In this document: positions 17,201 through 26,600 of the stretch, one piece after another
Numbering within the stretch: position 1 is the stretch's first letter
Layout: each line of letters begins with the position of its first letter
Source: Chitinophaga deserti
GTDB lineage: Bacteria > Bacteroidota > Bacteroidia > Chitinophagales > Chitinophagaceae
Assembly: GCF_003149455.1 (NCBI RefSeq)
Contig: NZ_QFFK01000011.1
Span: forward strand, 62,001 to 126,000
Reading direction: 5' to 3'
Length of the DNA: 64,000 nucleotides
Translations under genes and position numbers: made by a program
The notes under the pieces: generated by a model
Database searches by the model: none
Seen by the model: only the letters and a program-made list of their open reading frames with translations
What the model was told of the DNA's origin: nothing

Positions 17201-19356
17201 ACCAGCGTAGGCGCTACGGCATCTTTGAGGTGGATGGTTTGTGTTGCAGAGGCGGAGTTACCGCAGGCATCTGTAAATACCCAGGTGCGCACGATGGTGC
17301 TGTCGCAGGCAGTGCCGGAACCTTCTTCAGTATAGGAAGGTTGCAGCGGGCCGTCGCAGTTATCGTTGGCGGTGAGGCCCGGAGGGGCCGGAATATCGCC
17401 TACACAGGCTACGTTCACGGTTGCTTCGTATTCACCGGAGATGACGGGTTTCACATCGTCGTTTACGGTGATCACCTGCGTAAGGGTATCGGAGGTATTG
17501 CCACACAGGTCAACTGCCCACCATTTGCGGACAATCCTGTATTTGTTGATGCAGGTACTGTCTAAGGTTGTGGAGCTGGACTGCACGGTAATATTGGCCA
17601 GGCAATTATCTGTGGCGGTAATTACCGGTGCGGCAGGTACATCTTTACCACAGGCAAGTGCTGCATCAGGAGCGGTACCATGTAATACAGGCTTTTCGTT
17701 ATCCTGAACCTGAACGGTTCTGGTACAGGTATCTTTCACCTTACCATCGGGTGTGGCGGTGATCAGCTGAATGGTGTAGGGGCCGCAGGTGTTGCCGGCA
17801 AGGATGGTTACGGTACCCTTGTCGGTATCACCGGTAATAGTACCATTGCCGGTAACGCTCCACTGGAAGAAGCTTACATCTGCCGGAGGCGGTCCGGTGT
17901 AGATGTTGGAAGACCCCGGGCACACCGGATCGGGACCATCAATAATGCAAGGCGGGTCAGCATGCTGCGTTACAGTGATAACCACCGTATCCTTGTCAGT
18001 ACATCCCGCTGCATCCGTAACGGTTACAACAAATTGGAAGATACCGCTGGATGGGGGTGTGAATGTGGGGTTATGCAAGTTGGGATCAGACAACCCTATA
18101 GCCGGAGACCAGCTAAAGGTATAGGGAGACTTCCCGCCTGCAACCGTTGCATTCAGTGATGCGATGTCGAGATGCGTAATGCTGACGTCTGCACCTGCGT
18201 CCACCACCGGCTGATAAATGGTGACAGGCAATCCCGGCGCTACATGAGAGCCGGCATAGCAGGTATCTGACAGTCCGTTGCGGGTAACGATCAACCTCAG
18301 GTTGAAGGTGCCCGGGGTGAATGTGGCGCCAATGGGCACCACACTTATATTAGCTAAAGTATTGTTGACGATTTTGGCACCGGCAGTGTTACTGCCTATG
18401 ATGCTCCATAAATAGGTAAGCCCCGTGGCATTGTCTACCGTAGAGGTAAATGCCAGCGAGGCGGTGGATACGCATGCTTCCTGCGGGCCGCTCACTTCGC
18501 AGGTGGGCGGGATGAATACCGCATCCGTTTTCAGGGAGCGGTCCTGGTTACCGATGCTCACTACCTGGCCGTTGATGATCCAGTTCTTGAGCCGCATATG
18601 GTATGGGGAACCATTAATGGCGGAAGCGGAATTGGTTTCACCCGTTACCGGGTCGGAGCCCCAGTCTGTTTCAGTGGCAATATGGCCGCCCCACGACAGC
18701 ACCGCCGTTTCCTTCAGGGCCTTAAAGGTGATGTGGATCACCGTTTCGGACTGGGAAGCGGTCAGGCTGCCGTGCGAAGCGTACGTTACACTTAACAGAT
18801 CTGCATTATAGCCGGTCATAACTCTTTCGGCCGGAGGCAATGCATTAAAACTGGCGGAAGGCTGGCCGGGAACAGGAGATCCCGCGCTGGAAGGCACGGG
18901 GATGGGTTCCGTATCAGTACTGGTAAAATAAGCAGGAGGGAAGCCGGTGATGTTCAGTAAAGGACTCACCGTTTCTGCGCCATGAAGGAAAATACCGTGC
19001 GGTTCCAGCCGCTGATAATGGGTGATGTAATCCAGGGCGTGTTTGCCACTGTTCTTTACATCCAGTGCAATCACCAGTGTGTAGTTCTGGTTTACGGTAA
19101 GCCCCGTTAAAATAGCACGGTAAGGAACGGAGTAACCTTCAAGGAAGTGGGCCTGGTTGGCATTGAGGTTCCCGTTGATCCAATCCACCGGAGAATCCGG
19201 GGCGGTAGATTTACCATTGGCGCCCTGATCGAGGTTGGCGGCCTGCCCGCTCACCTGATTCAGCCAACCTGCTGTGGTCAGAATTATCAGCAGGAGCCAT
19301 ACACGCAATAAAAAAGGAATTCTCTTTTCGTAACTGTGTAAATACATTGCTCTCAT
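14296..19356 (-). CDS. giant secreted surface protein with HYR-like repeats and T9SS sorting domain
   Basis: This protein of about 1686 residues starts with a signal peptide (LLRVWLLLIILTTAGWLNQVSGQ), then a ~230-residue domain, PKD-like segments (FTPPSSGIFQFVVTVTDAAGC), and a run of Cys-containing ~80-residue beta domains in pairs (TWVFTDACGNSAS, KDVPAPPVITANDNC, WWAVDGCGNTSD) repeated every 160 residues. After a cysteine-rich segment and a ~230-residue domain, the C-terminus (about 85 residues, ETFPNPYRDVVTFRF to GKLIYIKH) is a type A T9SS sorting domain. It should be exported through the type IX system and attached to the surface, probably in adhesion or gliding. ATG 19356 is preferred because it precedes the signal peptide; 19347 is also possible. 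Confidence 0.9.
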   Translation of the reverse strand: MRAMYLHSYEKRIPFLLRVWLLLIILTTAGWLNQVSGQAANLDQGANGKSTAPDSPVDWINGNLNANQAHFLEGYSVPYRAILTGLTVNQNYTLVIALDVKNSGKHALDYITHYQRLEPHGIFLHGAETVSPLLNITGFPPAYFTSTDTEPIPVPSSAGSPVPGQPSASFNALPPAERVMTGYNADLLSVTYASHGSLTASQSETVIHITFKALKETAVLSWGGHIATETDWGSDPVTGETNSASAINGSPYHMRLKNWIINGQVVSIGNQDRSLKTDAVFIPPTCEVSGPQEACVSTASLAFTSTVDNATGLTYLWSIIGSNTAGAKIVNNTLANISVVPIGATFTPGTFNLRLIVTRNGLSDTCYAGSHVAPGLPVTIYQPVVDAGADVSITHLDIASLNATVAGGKSPYTFSWSPAIGLSDPNLHNPTFTPPSSGIFQFVVTVTDAAGCTDKDTVVITVTQHADPPCIIDGPDPVCPGSSNIYTGPPPADVSFFQWSVTGNGTITGDTDKGTVTILAGNTCGPYTIQLITATPDGKVKDTCTRTVQVQDNEKPVLHGTAPDAALACGKDVPAAPVITATDNCLANITVQSSSTTLDSTCINKYRIVRKWWAVDLCGNTSDTLTQVITVNDDVKPVISGEYEATVNVACVGDIPAPPGLTANDNCDGPLQPSYTEEGSGTACDSTIVRTWVFTDACGNSASATQTIHLKDAVAPTLVGTVQDANVTCSKDVPAPPVITANDNCPAEVKVNFTSTTSDSTCVNKFKIVRKWWAVDGCGNTSDVLTQTIIVNDDVKPVISGEYEATVNVACVGDIPAPQGLTANDNCDGPLQPSYTEEGSGTACDSTIVRTWVFTDACGNSASATQTIHLKDAVAPTLVGTVQDANVTCSKDVPAPPVITANDNCPAEVKVEFTSTTSDSTCVNKFKIVRKWWAVDGCGNTSDVLTQTIIVNDNVKPVIEASYEDKIEVKCVGDIPTPPAVNAFDNCDGALQPAYSEEGSGTACDSTILRKWVFTDACGNSVTATQTIHLQDLVPPTLNGTAENVNVTCAKDIPAPPVITASDNCPADVKINFTEDVLDSTCVNKFRLQRVWWAEDGCGNTSDRLIQIITVNDDVKPVISGTYEEAVNVACVGDIPAPPSLTATDNCEGVLQPDYSEEGSGTACDSTIVRTWVFTDGCGNSATATQTIHLQDLIRPTLNGTATDATVVCSKDVPAPPEITGSDNCGTPKVYSSETKTDVVCVNRFVLLRKWWAKDKCGNTSDTLYQKVTVYDNVAPEVSNKPADKTLPCGSQPSFNAPSFNDNCGGNVTVVVADRQEGTSCPVTYVRRWTATDACGNSVWVEQRVKVLCCASYCSYTQGYYGNVNGKACLPGGGTTTAKAIMLGAVDAQPGDSVLFGLKATGKFFTLFLADVSNDNIFKMLPGGGTPAALKGYATFSKPATWPLVPLSAAASTYGKIKNVLLSQTMTLFFNFRVTPALSGLPIEGTLLMTSKLTACGSTVPVAKVDSFELPKSVVNYLTSIGQANVGGLYNLANKYLGGQTVTGVTASDVNAAVDAINRGFDKCAVLIGWSNNKLSTIQQVMAAGEDNNKLKSNETETNTLRVETFPNPYRDVVTFRFTAPETGTLQLLIYNLGGQQVDVLNKGTVQKGSVQQIRYAVPDAHRSTLIYKLSVGRAEATGKLIYIKH
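15540..17700. repeat. 480-bp in-frame tandem repeats within the giant surface gene
   Basis: About 4.5 units start near 15540, 16020, 16500, 16980 and 17460, exactly 480 bp (160 codons) apart. Identity is uneven: 16661-16960 and 17141-17440 differ at only a few positions, while outer units are much more diverged. This marks a recent duplication or gene conversion in the middle of the array. Confidence 0.92.
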
Positions 19357-19837
19357 AAACGCAGATTTTATATAGCAACAATGGTATACCGGTACGTGCA
19401 GCTGCACGTACATCAACATCAGGCAAGGGATATGATATTCACCAGCGGCCGGAGATGCGGCTAATGCATATCAATTCCTTAGCAGGAACTGCGATTAATC
19501 ATGAATACAGTTAAAACGAAAGAGGATAATGGAAGGGATGGAAAGATAGGCTGCGTTGGAGTAAATTCAATTCCGTAAGAAAGAAAACATTCAATAGTGA
19601 AGAATCCAGGTTTGAATAGCAGATTTTGGTACAGGCGGTAGAATAAAAGCCAATAATTTGCTACAAAGGTTGGAGATTTCCCGGAAATAGCGAAAAATAT
19701 TTTCGTGATTCTGCCGCTTATCATAAATTTCTTCGTATCCGCACATTATCAACCGCCGAATACATCATTTTTGCCATTTAACGTTCTGCCTTCCATGTTA
19801 TTGCAACCGGTTTCATAAGGCAGTACAGCCCTACAGG
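19357..19837. other. non-coding interval, nothing identified
   Basis: About 480 bp between the giant protein gene and the terminator of the SusCD operon. It is A+T-richer than its surroundings. It should hold the promoter of the leftward giant gene, but no convincing TAnnTTTG box was found. An 81-codon leftward frame (19479-19724) has no homologous features and is not called. Confidence 0.5.
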
Positions 19838-19843
19838 CATAAA

Positions 19844-19869
19844 AAAGGGACGCTTCTCAGCGCCCCTTT
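19844..19869 (-). terminator. terminator of the SusCD-TlpA operon
   Basis: Read leftward, a stem of about 10 bp (AAAGG-G-CGC side / its complement) around CTGAGAA is followed by a T-run. It lies 26 nt after the last stop in the operon. Confidence 0.75.
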
Positions 19870-19894
19870 CTTTTTTGCTTATCACACGTAAAAA

Positions 19895-21067
19895 TCATTC
19901 ACCGATAACTTCCTTCAGCTTCGCGTCCAGCTCGTCTTCGCTTTCCTTACCGCCGCCCACGAGCTTGAAGATGATCTTACCCTGCGGATCGATCAGGTAT
20001 TTGGTGGGGAAGCCGGTAACACCATACTTCTGCACCAGGTCAAAGTCCTGCTTACCGTAATTGTTCATTACATGCAGCCAGTTGATGCCATCCTTTTCAA
20101 TGGCGCCTTTCCAGAATTTCTCCGCATCAGCGATCTTCTCCGTTTTCTCTTCGGATACACCTACGATCTCAAAGCCTTTGGATTTGTACTTGTCGTACAA
20201 CTGCCGCATGTGCGGGTGGCTTGCCCTGCAGGGACCGCACCAGCTGCCCCAGAAGTCTACCAGTACATACTTCCCTTTGAGCGACGACAGCGTGAAATTA
20301 TTCCCGTTAATGTCTTTCTTCGTGAAGTCGATAGCCGGCATGCCAAGGGCAGTAGCTTTGGTACTTTCGATCTTGTTGGCGATCAGCTTACCGTAAAAGG
20401 TGCTTTTCCAGGTGCCGGCCAGTTTACCATAAGCTTTCGCATAATCTTCCGGGGTGTAATCTTCATACATCAGGCTCAGCAGGTACATGCTGGTAAATGC
20501 GCCCGGATTTTTTGCGATATACGCCTGGCGAATGGCTTTCTTTTTCTCTTCCAGTTCGTTCCCTTCTTTTCTGTAAGCCGCTGCTTTAGTAGTATCACCC
20601 GCTTTATAAGCAATGGCGCCTGCTTTGGTAGCTTCCCATTTTTTATCGATAAGGGGAAGCTCCGGTGTATGCAGTTTCGCGAATTCCGCGTTGAGCTTAC
20701 CGCCTTTTGCCACGGCGAGGAACGACTTTTCAGAGATGCCCTTAATGGTAATTTTCCCGTCTTCCAGCACAAACTCCATGATCGGGCCGGGTATAAACAT
20801 TCCGCCGCCGTTCATCTGGTGCCGGCTGCCGGGGTGGCTATTAAACAGTACCGCCATCACAGGCTCAGCCACCTCACCGCTGAAGCGGAGCCCACCATCG
20901 GGGAGCTTCTGCGCAGTATCGGAATGGCGTGCGCCGTTCTTTACATAACTCAGCGTGAGCTTATGGTTATCCTGGCCTTCGAGGTATACGTCTACCGTAT
21001 ACTTCTGCTGGGCCGATACTTGTAAGGCCGCTGCCAGCGCTAATATTGATAAGATTATTTTCCGCAT
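19895..21067 (-). CDS. TlpA-like thiol-disulfide oxidoreductase with DUF4369-type N-terminus
   Basis: The 390-residue secreted protein has a signal peptide (1-19), a beta-rich DUF4369-like domain (about 22-115), a helical linker (125-235) and a thioredoxin/TlpA domain from 240 with the active site WCGPC at 276-280 (Cys277, Cys280) and the cis-Pro region GFPTKYLID. It is the last gene of the SusC-SusD-TlpA-TlpA operon (12 bp after the previous gene). Such proteins are common beside SusCD pairs and probably reduce or isomerise disulfides in the periplasm. Confidence 0.9.
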   Translation of the reverse strand: MRKIILSILALAAALQVSAQQKYTVDVYLEGQDNHKLTLSYVKNGARHSDTAQKLPDGGLRFSGEVAEPVMAVLFNSHPGSRHQMNGGGMFIPGPIMEFVLEDGKITIKGISEKSFLAVAKGGKLNAEFAKLHTPELPLIDKKWEATKAGAIAYKAGDTTKAAAYRKEGNELEEKKKAIRQAYIAKNPGAFTSMYLLSLMYEDYTPEDYAKAYGKLAGTWKSTFYGKLIANKIESTKATALGMPAIDFTKKDINGNNFTLSSLKGKYVLVDFWGSWCGPCRASHPHMRQLYDKYKSKGFEIVGVSEEKTEKIADAEKFWKGAIEKDGINWLHVMNNYGKQDFDLVQKYGVTGFPTKYLIDPQGKIIFKLVGGGKESEDELDAKLKEVIGE

Positions 21068-21079
21068 ATGGTGGTTTTG

Positions 21080-22324
21080 TTACATAGACATGGCGCGCAT
21101 CACTTTCTTTTCTGCTGCCGGTTGTCCGCCAAGGCCTTTCTCAATTACTGATTTAATCTCTTTTTCCGCTTCAGGGCTGTAACCGGTGAACCTGGTCACG
21201 ATCTTTCCTTCACGGTCGATCAGGTACAGCGTGGGGATACCGGAAAACTGATACAATGCCATGGTTTTATCCTTATCGTCGCTCAGCAGCTGCTCCCACG
21301 GCATTTTCTCTTCTTCCATGGCTTTCTGCCATTTTCCTTTATCCGTGTCAATAGAGATGCTCACTACTTCCAATCCTTTGGCTTTATACTGTTCGCTCAG
21401 TGCTTTCACGTGAGGGATAGCCTGACGGCAGGGTCCGCACCAGCTTGCCCAGAAATCTACCAGCAGGTATTTGCCTTTGTACTTTTCCAGTCCCTGTATT
21501 TTACCGAGGTGGTCGGGGTAGGAGATGGAAGGAGCGGGCTGTCCGGGCTGGAGCTTCATCATCTGTGCGCGGTTGTTGATGATGGTGGTCTTCAGGTTCT
21601 TCGCCTCAGTGAGCCAGGGGTACAGCTTAATCAGGTGATCCAGTTGTTTCAACGTAGAGGCGTACTGGGTGGTATCGTGCGGACTGCCGGCGCTGCGGAG
21701 TGCATAGATCAGTACCGGACGGTCTTTATACACTTTCATCAGCAGTGCTTCCCGCTGGTCAGCATCCTCGTTACGATCGTTGTAACGGCGGCGCCCATTC
21801 CAGTAGTTAGCCCAGGCGGAATCACCGGTTTTCGTTTTATGCTCTTTGGCATAATACTCCTGATTATATTCATCAACAGAACGGAGGTAAGCATTGGTGT
21901 TGTTCAGGTCCATCTGGTTAATGAAGTTGTTGTCGCTGGAGCCTTCCACGAAATAGAAATGCGGGATTTTTATTTTCATCTTTGCCGTATCATATCCGCG
22001 GGAAGCCACAGTAACATTGGCATCGCTCCAGAAAGAGATATGTTCCCAATGCATCACATTCAGTTTGTAGATACCGGGATGATCCTGATTAATGCGGAAG
22101 GAGTAGGTGAGATCAGACCCCAGTTCAACAGAGTCCACGACGGTGGGTTTGCCGGTGCCGTTATCGCGGCTCAGCCATATTTTGCGTGGCTGCCCTTCGG
22201 GTGTGGCGAATTTAACGGATCCTTTAACCGTAATTTGTTTTGGCAGACCGGCCTTCTGGGCCATCAGCCCTGCCGGGCTCATCAACAGCGCCAGTAAAGC
22301 AGGTTTCAACATTGCGTTCTTCAT
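21080..22324 (-). CDS. TlpA-family disulfide reductase
   Basis: The 414-residue protein has a signal peptide (LLALLMSPAGLMAQ), a beta domain (about 30-125), a helical middle and a C-terminal TlpA domain with WCGPC at 295-299 (Cys296, Cys299) and SGIPTLYLIDREG carrying the cis-Pro. It has the same domain plan as its neighbour at 19895 but only moderate similarity, so the two are old paralogues. It is 21 bp downstream of susD. Confidence 0.9.
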   Translation of the reverse strand: MKNAMLKPALLALLMSPAGLMAQKAGLPKQITVKGSVKFATPEGQPRKIWLSRDNGTGKPTVVDSVELGSDLTYSFRINQDHPGIYKLNVMHWEHISFWSDANVTVASRGYDTAKMKIKIPHFYFVEGSSDNNFINQMDLNNTNAYLRSVDEYNQEYYAKEHKTKTGDSAWANYWNGRRRYNDRNEDADQREALLMKVYKDRPVLIYALRSAGSPHDTTQYASTLKQLDHLIKLYPWLTEAKNLKTTIINNRAQMMKLQPGQPAPSISYPDHLGKIQGLEKYKGKYLLVDFWASWCGPCRQAIPHVKALSEQYKAKGLEVVSISIDTDKGKWQKAMEEEKMPWEQLLSDDKDKTMALYQFSGIPTLYLIDREGKIVTRFTGYSPEAEKEIKSVIEKGLGGQPAAEKKVMRAMSM

Positions 22325-22345
22325 TCCTGTTTGGTTTATATTTTA

Positions 22346-23671
22346 CTAATAATCGTCGTTTTGCTGCATGGTGGGGTTCAGCGTAAAGAGCCTTTCAGGG
22401 ATCGGGAAAAGCACATGCCCTGCAGGCTGCTGTAAACCCGTCAGCCAGGGAATTGCTTTACCGAAACGGCGCATATCGCTCCAGCGGTGGCGCTCTCCTA
22501 CAAACTCCCTGCGGCGCTCCCATTCAATGGCTTCGAGGAAAGCGGCCGGGGAGGCAAAGTCACTGTTCGCCGATACGGAAGCTTTACGCATGGTACGCAG
22601 TTCGTTATAACGTGTTACATCCACGGTGCCGGTCCGCGCTTTGGCCTCGGCAGCAATGAGGAATGCCTCACTATAGCGGCATACCGGGTAGGAGGGCTGC
22701 GCTTCTTCCGGGAACTTGATGAGGAACCATACGAGATCACTGATATCCCGGCCCTTTACTTTCACATAAAAAGCCTTGCGTATGTCGGTATCTTCATATG
22801 ACTTCACGAGGTTGGAATCGATCCAGATAGTACCACCTCCGGCACTACCATTACCAGGACCAAATACCCCGGGCAGGCCCTGTTTGGTATTATTCGTACC
22901 GGCAGATACTTCCGCGATGGCGTATACCACTTCTTTAGTTGTGGTGTTGTACTTGAATACATCTTCGTACTTATTATCCTGCAGCGAGAATTTACCGGAA
23001 CCTATCACGGCATTGGCCAGCGTGGCCGCCTCCGTGTTCTTGCCGTTATTGAGGTAATGGCGTGCCAGCAGGAGTTGTGCTGCCTGCTTACTGCCTTTCA
23101 TGGATTTGCCTTCATAATCGGGCAGGAGCTCTGCTGCCTTCAGCAGGTTGTCTTCTATCTCCGCTTTTACTTTCTCCTCGGGCTGCCTGTCGGGGTAAGT
23201 AAGCGGGTCCTCCGTGCCGTCCATAATCGCCACTTTCCCGAATTGCTCGTGCAGCAGCATATAGGCATAAGCCCTGAGCAGGTAAGCCTCTCCCGCAATG
23301 GGCCGGAGTGCTGCTTCCGTTGAATGGGCATTAAAGTAGCGGATCACCATGTTGGTGTTGTTGATACACGCGAAAGGATAGCGGTAAGCTATACCAGCCG
23401 AGTTATCATTCACAGGGATGTTGCACAGCTCATAACCCTGCAGGCCCGCCGTCTGCACATCATCTCCCATGATTTCAGGGAGGATGTAGTAATTGTAGAA
23501 TGCGTTATTGGTGAGTGCGAGTTTGCTTCCGTTAAGCACAAGCCCAACGTTGCTGCTGTTCACCTGATCGGGAGACACCAGTGTGTCTGGCTGAACATCC
23601 AGTTTATTGGAGCAGGAGGCCAGCGCTAAAGCAGCGCAGGCCGATATATGGAGGAATATTGATTTCTTCAT
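22346..23671 (-). CDS. SusD/RagB-type surface nutrient-binding lipoprotein
   Basis: The 441-residue lipoprotein has the lipobox ALASC (Cys19 or nearby) and a SusD fold made of TPR-like helices, with family marks EAYLLRAYAYMLLHEQFGKV and, near the C-terminus, RYSEAFLIAAEAKA, WERRREFVGERHRWSDMRRF and LFPIPER. It caps the TonB-dependent transporter encoded 11 bp upstream. It is shorter than many SusD proteins (500-600 residues). With no glycosidase or peptidase in the operon, the imported ligand is unknown; TlpA partners suggest a peptide or metal ligand as much as a glycan. Confidence 0.93.
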   Translation of the reverse strand: MKKSIFLHISACAALALASCSNKLDVQPDTLVSPDQVNSSNVGLVLNGSKLALTNNAFYNYYILPEIMGDDVQTAGLQGYELCNIPVNDNSAGIAYRYPFACINNTNMVIRYFNAHSTEAALRPIAGEAYLLRAYAYMLLHEQFGKVAIMDGTEDPLTYPDRQPEEKVKAEIEDNLLKAAELLPDYEGKSMKGSKQAAQLLLARHYLNNGKNTEAATLANAVIGSGKFSLQDNKYEDVFKYNTTTKEVVYAIAEVSAGTNNTKQGLPGVFGPGNGSAGGGTIWIDSNLVKSYEDTDIRKAFYVKVKGRDISDLVWFLIKFPEEAQPSYPVCRYSEAFLIAAEAKARTGTVDVTRYNELRTMRKASVSANSDFASPAAFLEAIEWERRREFVGERHRWSDMRRFGKAIPWLTGLQQPAGHVLFPIPERLFTLNPTMQQNDDY

Positions 23672-23682
23672 GACGATAAATT

Positions 23683-26600
23683 TTAGAATGACAGGTCTAC
23701 CCCCAACACCATACTTCTGGGATTGGGAAGATTAGAAGAAAGAATGCCGGAGTTGTTGGCAGATTCCGGATCAAAACCGATGTATTTGGTGATGGTGAAC
23801 AGGTTCTGCGCAGCCACATACACCTTGCAACGGCTGATGGTTGCCTTGTCCAGCAGGCGCTTCGGCAGCATATAAGCCACTGTCAGGTTGCGGAGGCGGA
23901 GGTACGATGCATCGTAGATGAACTGTGTGGAAGGACGGTAGTTCCAATCAATCGTTTTACCGGCACCATGCACACCTGCAATGGCACGGGGTACATCGGT
24001 AGCATCTCCCGGTTTGCGCCAGCGCTTGTTTACGATATCGAACTTGTTGGGCATAGCGCCAAACCAGTCGAGGTCATAGTTGCGGAGCGACTGCTCATAG
24101 TAGTCATAGATCTTGTTGCCTACAACATAAGAGAACAATGCTTCCACGGAAACGCCTTTATATCCGGCAGAAAGAGTGGTGCCGCCGGTGAACTTCGGCA
24201 GTGCAATAGGTACGTAGATGTAATCCTTGCTATCCCATTTACCGTCTTTATTCAGGTCTTCATAGATCATGTCTCCCGTTTGCGGATCTACTCCGAGGGA
24301 GTTATACACCTGCACGGAACCAACAGCCTGACCTACACGCGCCTGCGATTGCGGGCCGCCGAAGATGAAGGTGCCATAGCTCAGTACAGAGTCGGAGAGG
24401 GCCTGAATTTTATTGCGGTTGAAGTTCAGGTTGGTTTCCACCTTCCAGCTGAGGGCTGCATTGCGGTTGCTGCTAACGGCCAGCTCCACGTCGAAGCCTT
24501 TGTTGCGGATATCACCGATGTTGTAAGGCATGGTTTGCGCGCCGAACTCCCAGGGTACAAAGCGGGTACTGAGGAGGCCTGTGGTGGATTTATTGTAATA
24601 ATCCACGGTGAGCGTTACCCGGTTGTTGAACATCCCTACGTCGATACCGGCATCGAACTGTTTGGTTTCTTCCCAGCGGATGTTGGGATTGCCGATCACA
24701 TCGCGGAAGCGGAGGGCGGGCTCTCCAAGGTTGGAGGTGGCCTGCATCAGGTGCTGCGTGTTAAAGTTGCTTACCGCACGGATGTTGCCGCTGATACCAT
24801 AGCTGCTGCGGAGCTTGAAGAACTGGAAAAGCTGCTGATCCTGCATAAAGGCTTCCTGCGCCACATCCCAGCCTGCAGAAACTGACGGGAACCAGGAGTA
24901 ACGGTTATCTTTCCGGAGTTTGGACGACCCGTCTGTACGCAGACTGGCACCCAGCATGTATTTGTTATCCCAGTCGAAAGCCAGGCGGCCGAAATAAGCT
25001 TCCGAAGTTTCGAGGTAGTTGCCGTTGAAGGAACCGATGGAACCCGTGTTGCCGTAGGCAGAAGCTGCCCCGCCGCCGGTGATCACATCCACCCTGGGGA
25101 AGTTATTCACTTCATAACCAAAGCCATTGGTTTCAATACTATAGAAAGTATAACCTGCAGTGGCATTCAGCCCCAGCTTACTCCAGCGGTTGGTGTAGGT
25201 GAAATAGCTGTCGAAGTTATAATTGATATTATCAGAACCGCTGGTTCTCAGATACCCTTTCTGGAACTGGCCGAGGTAGCCGAGGGGCGACTGGTAATCG
25301 CGGTTGAAGGTATTGTATTTGTTGGCCGCGAAAGCAGAGCGGAACTGGAGGTTCTTGTGCAGCTTCAGTTCTGCAGCGAGGTTACCAAACCAGGTTTGTG
25401 TGCGGTTCTTATTCCTGTTCTCCGACATATCGCCCAGCGGGTGCTGCTGCTGGCCTACGTAATAACCGAGGGAACCATCTGCATTGCGCACAGGCTCTTC
25501 GGGGGTATCGGGGCGGGCATTGAAGGCGTTTACGAGGGGGTAGGAGTTGTCTTTACTTACCGACTGGGTGAGGTTGATGTTACCCATGATGCGGAGCCAG
25601 TCTTTCACCTGCTGCGACACATCAATTTTGGCGGTATACCGCTCAAAGCGGCCGGTACCGATGGAAGCGATCTCGGAGTAGCGCCCCAGCGACATGTAAT
25701 AATTGGTTTTTTCCCCGCCGCCGCTCATGCTGGCCTGAATGTTATTCAAAGGCGCATTGTGATGCTTTACTTTATCGATCCAGTCGGTGCTGCGGTCGGC
25801 CATTTTGAGGCCGGTTACCTGGCCGTTAAGGCGGGTACGCTCGTTCTGCAACTGGCTGATCTGAACCGGGGTGAGACCACCGGGGTTGGCCAGCTGTGCG
25901 TCTATATCGGAAATGCGGTTGTTACGGGAGTCGTTGAAAGCGGAAGCATATTCCGTAGTGTTCAGCATGCGCCGTGTGGTGGGCACGTTGTTGAAACCGG
26001 TATAAGCGTTCACGGAGAAGAACGGCTTCTGGCCCTGCTTCCCTTTTTTAGTAGTGATGATAATAACGCCGGAAGAGCCGCGTGCGCCATAGATAGCGGC
26101 AGAGGCAGCGTCTTTCAGTACATCGATGGTTTCAATGTCCTGCGGGTTGATGGAGTTCAGAGAGATGCCCGAGCCTTCCATTACCAGTCCGTCGATCACG
26201 ATAAGGGGATTGGCATCCTGTGCGCGGTTGGATTGCACGCCGCGGATGAGGATATTGGGCGTACTGCCGGGTGCTCCGGAAGAAGTAGCCACGAATACAC
26301 CCGCTACACGGCCCTGCAGGGCTTTACCCACATCGCTCACGATGTTGTTTTCCGGAGCCAGTTTACGGGAATCGATAGAGGAAATACTGGTGGTAACGGC
26401 GCTGCGCTGGCGGGTACCATAACCTACCACCACAGGCATCTGGAGCATCTGGGCGGCTGTGGTCAGCATAATAGGCTTTACGACGGCTGCCGCGGGGATC
26501 AGTACCGCTTCGAAACCGATGGAGGAGATACGCAGCTGTGCGTTGGCAGGCACCCTGAGCTCGAATTCCCCTTTATCATTGGCAGTTACGCCGCCGGTTC

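Noticed and set aside
16090..17565. 491-codon rightward open frame inside the giant surface gene
   Set aside because: It is a by-product of the 480-bp in-frame repeats: a stop-free antisense frame in one unit is stop-free in all. Codon content is not protein-like.
19479..19724. 81-codon leftward frame in the gap
   Set aside because: No signal peptide, domain or promoter; hydrophobic content is explained by base composition.
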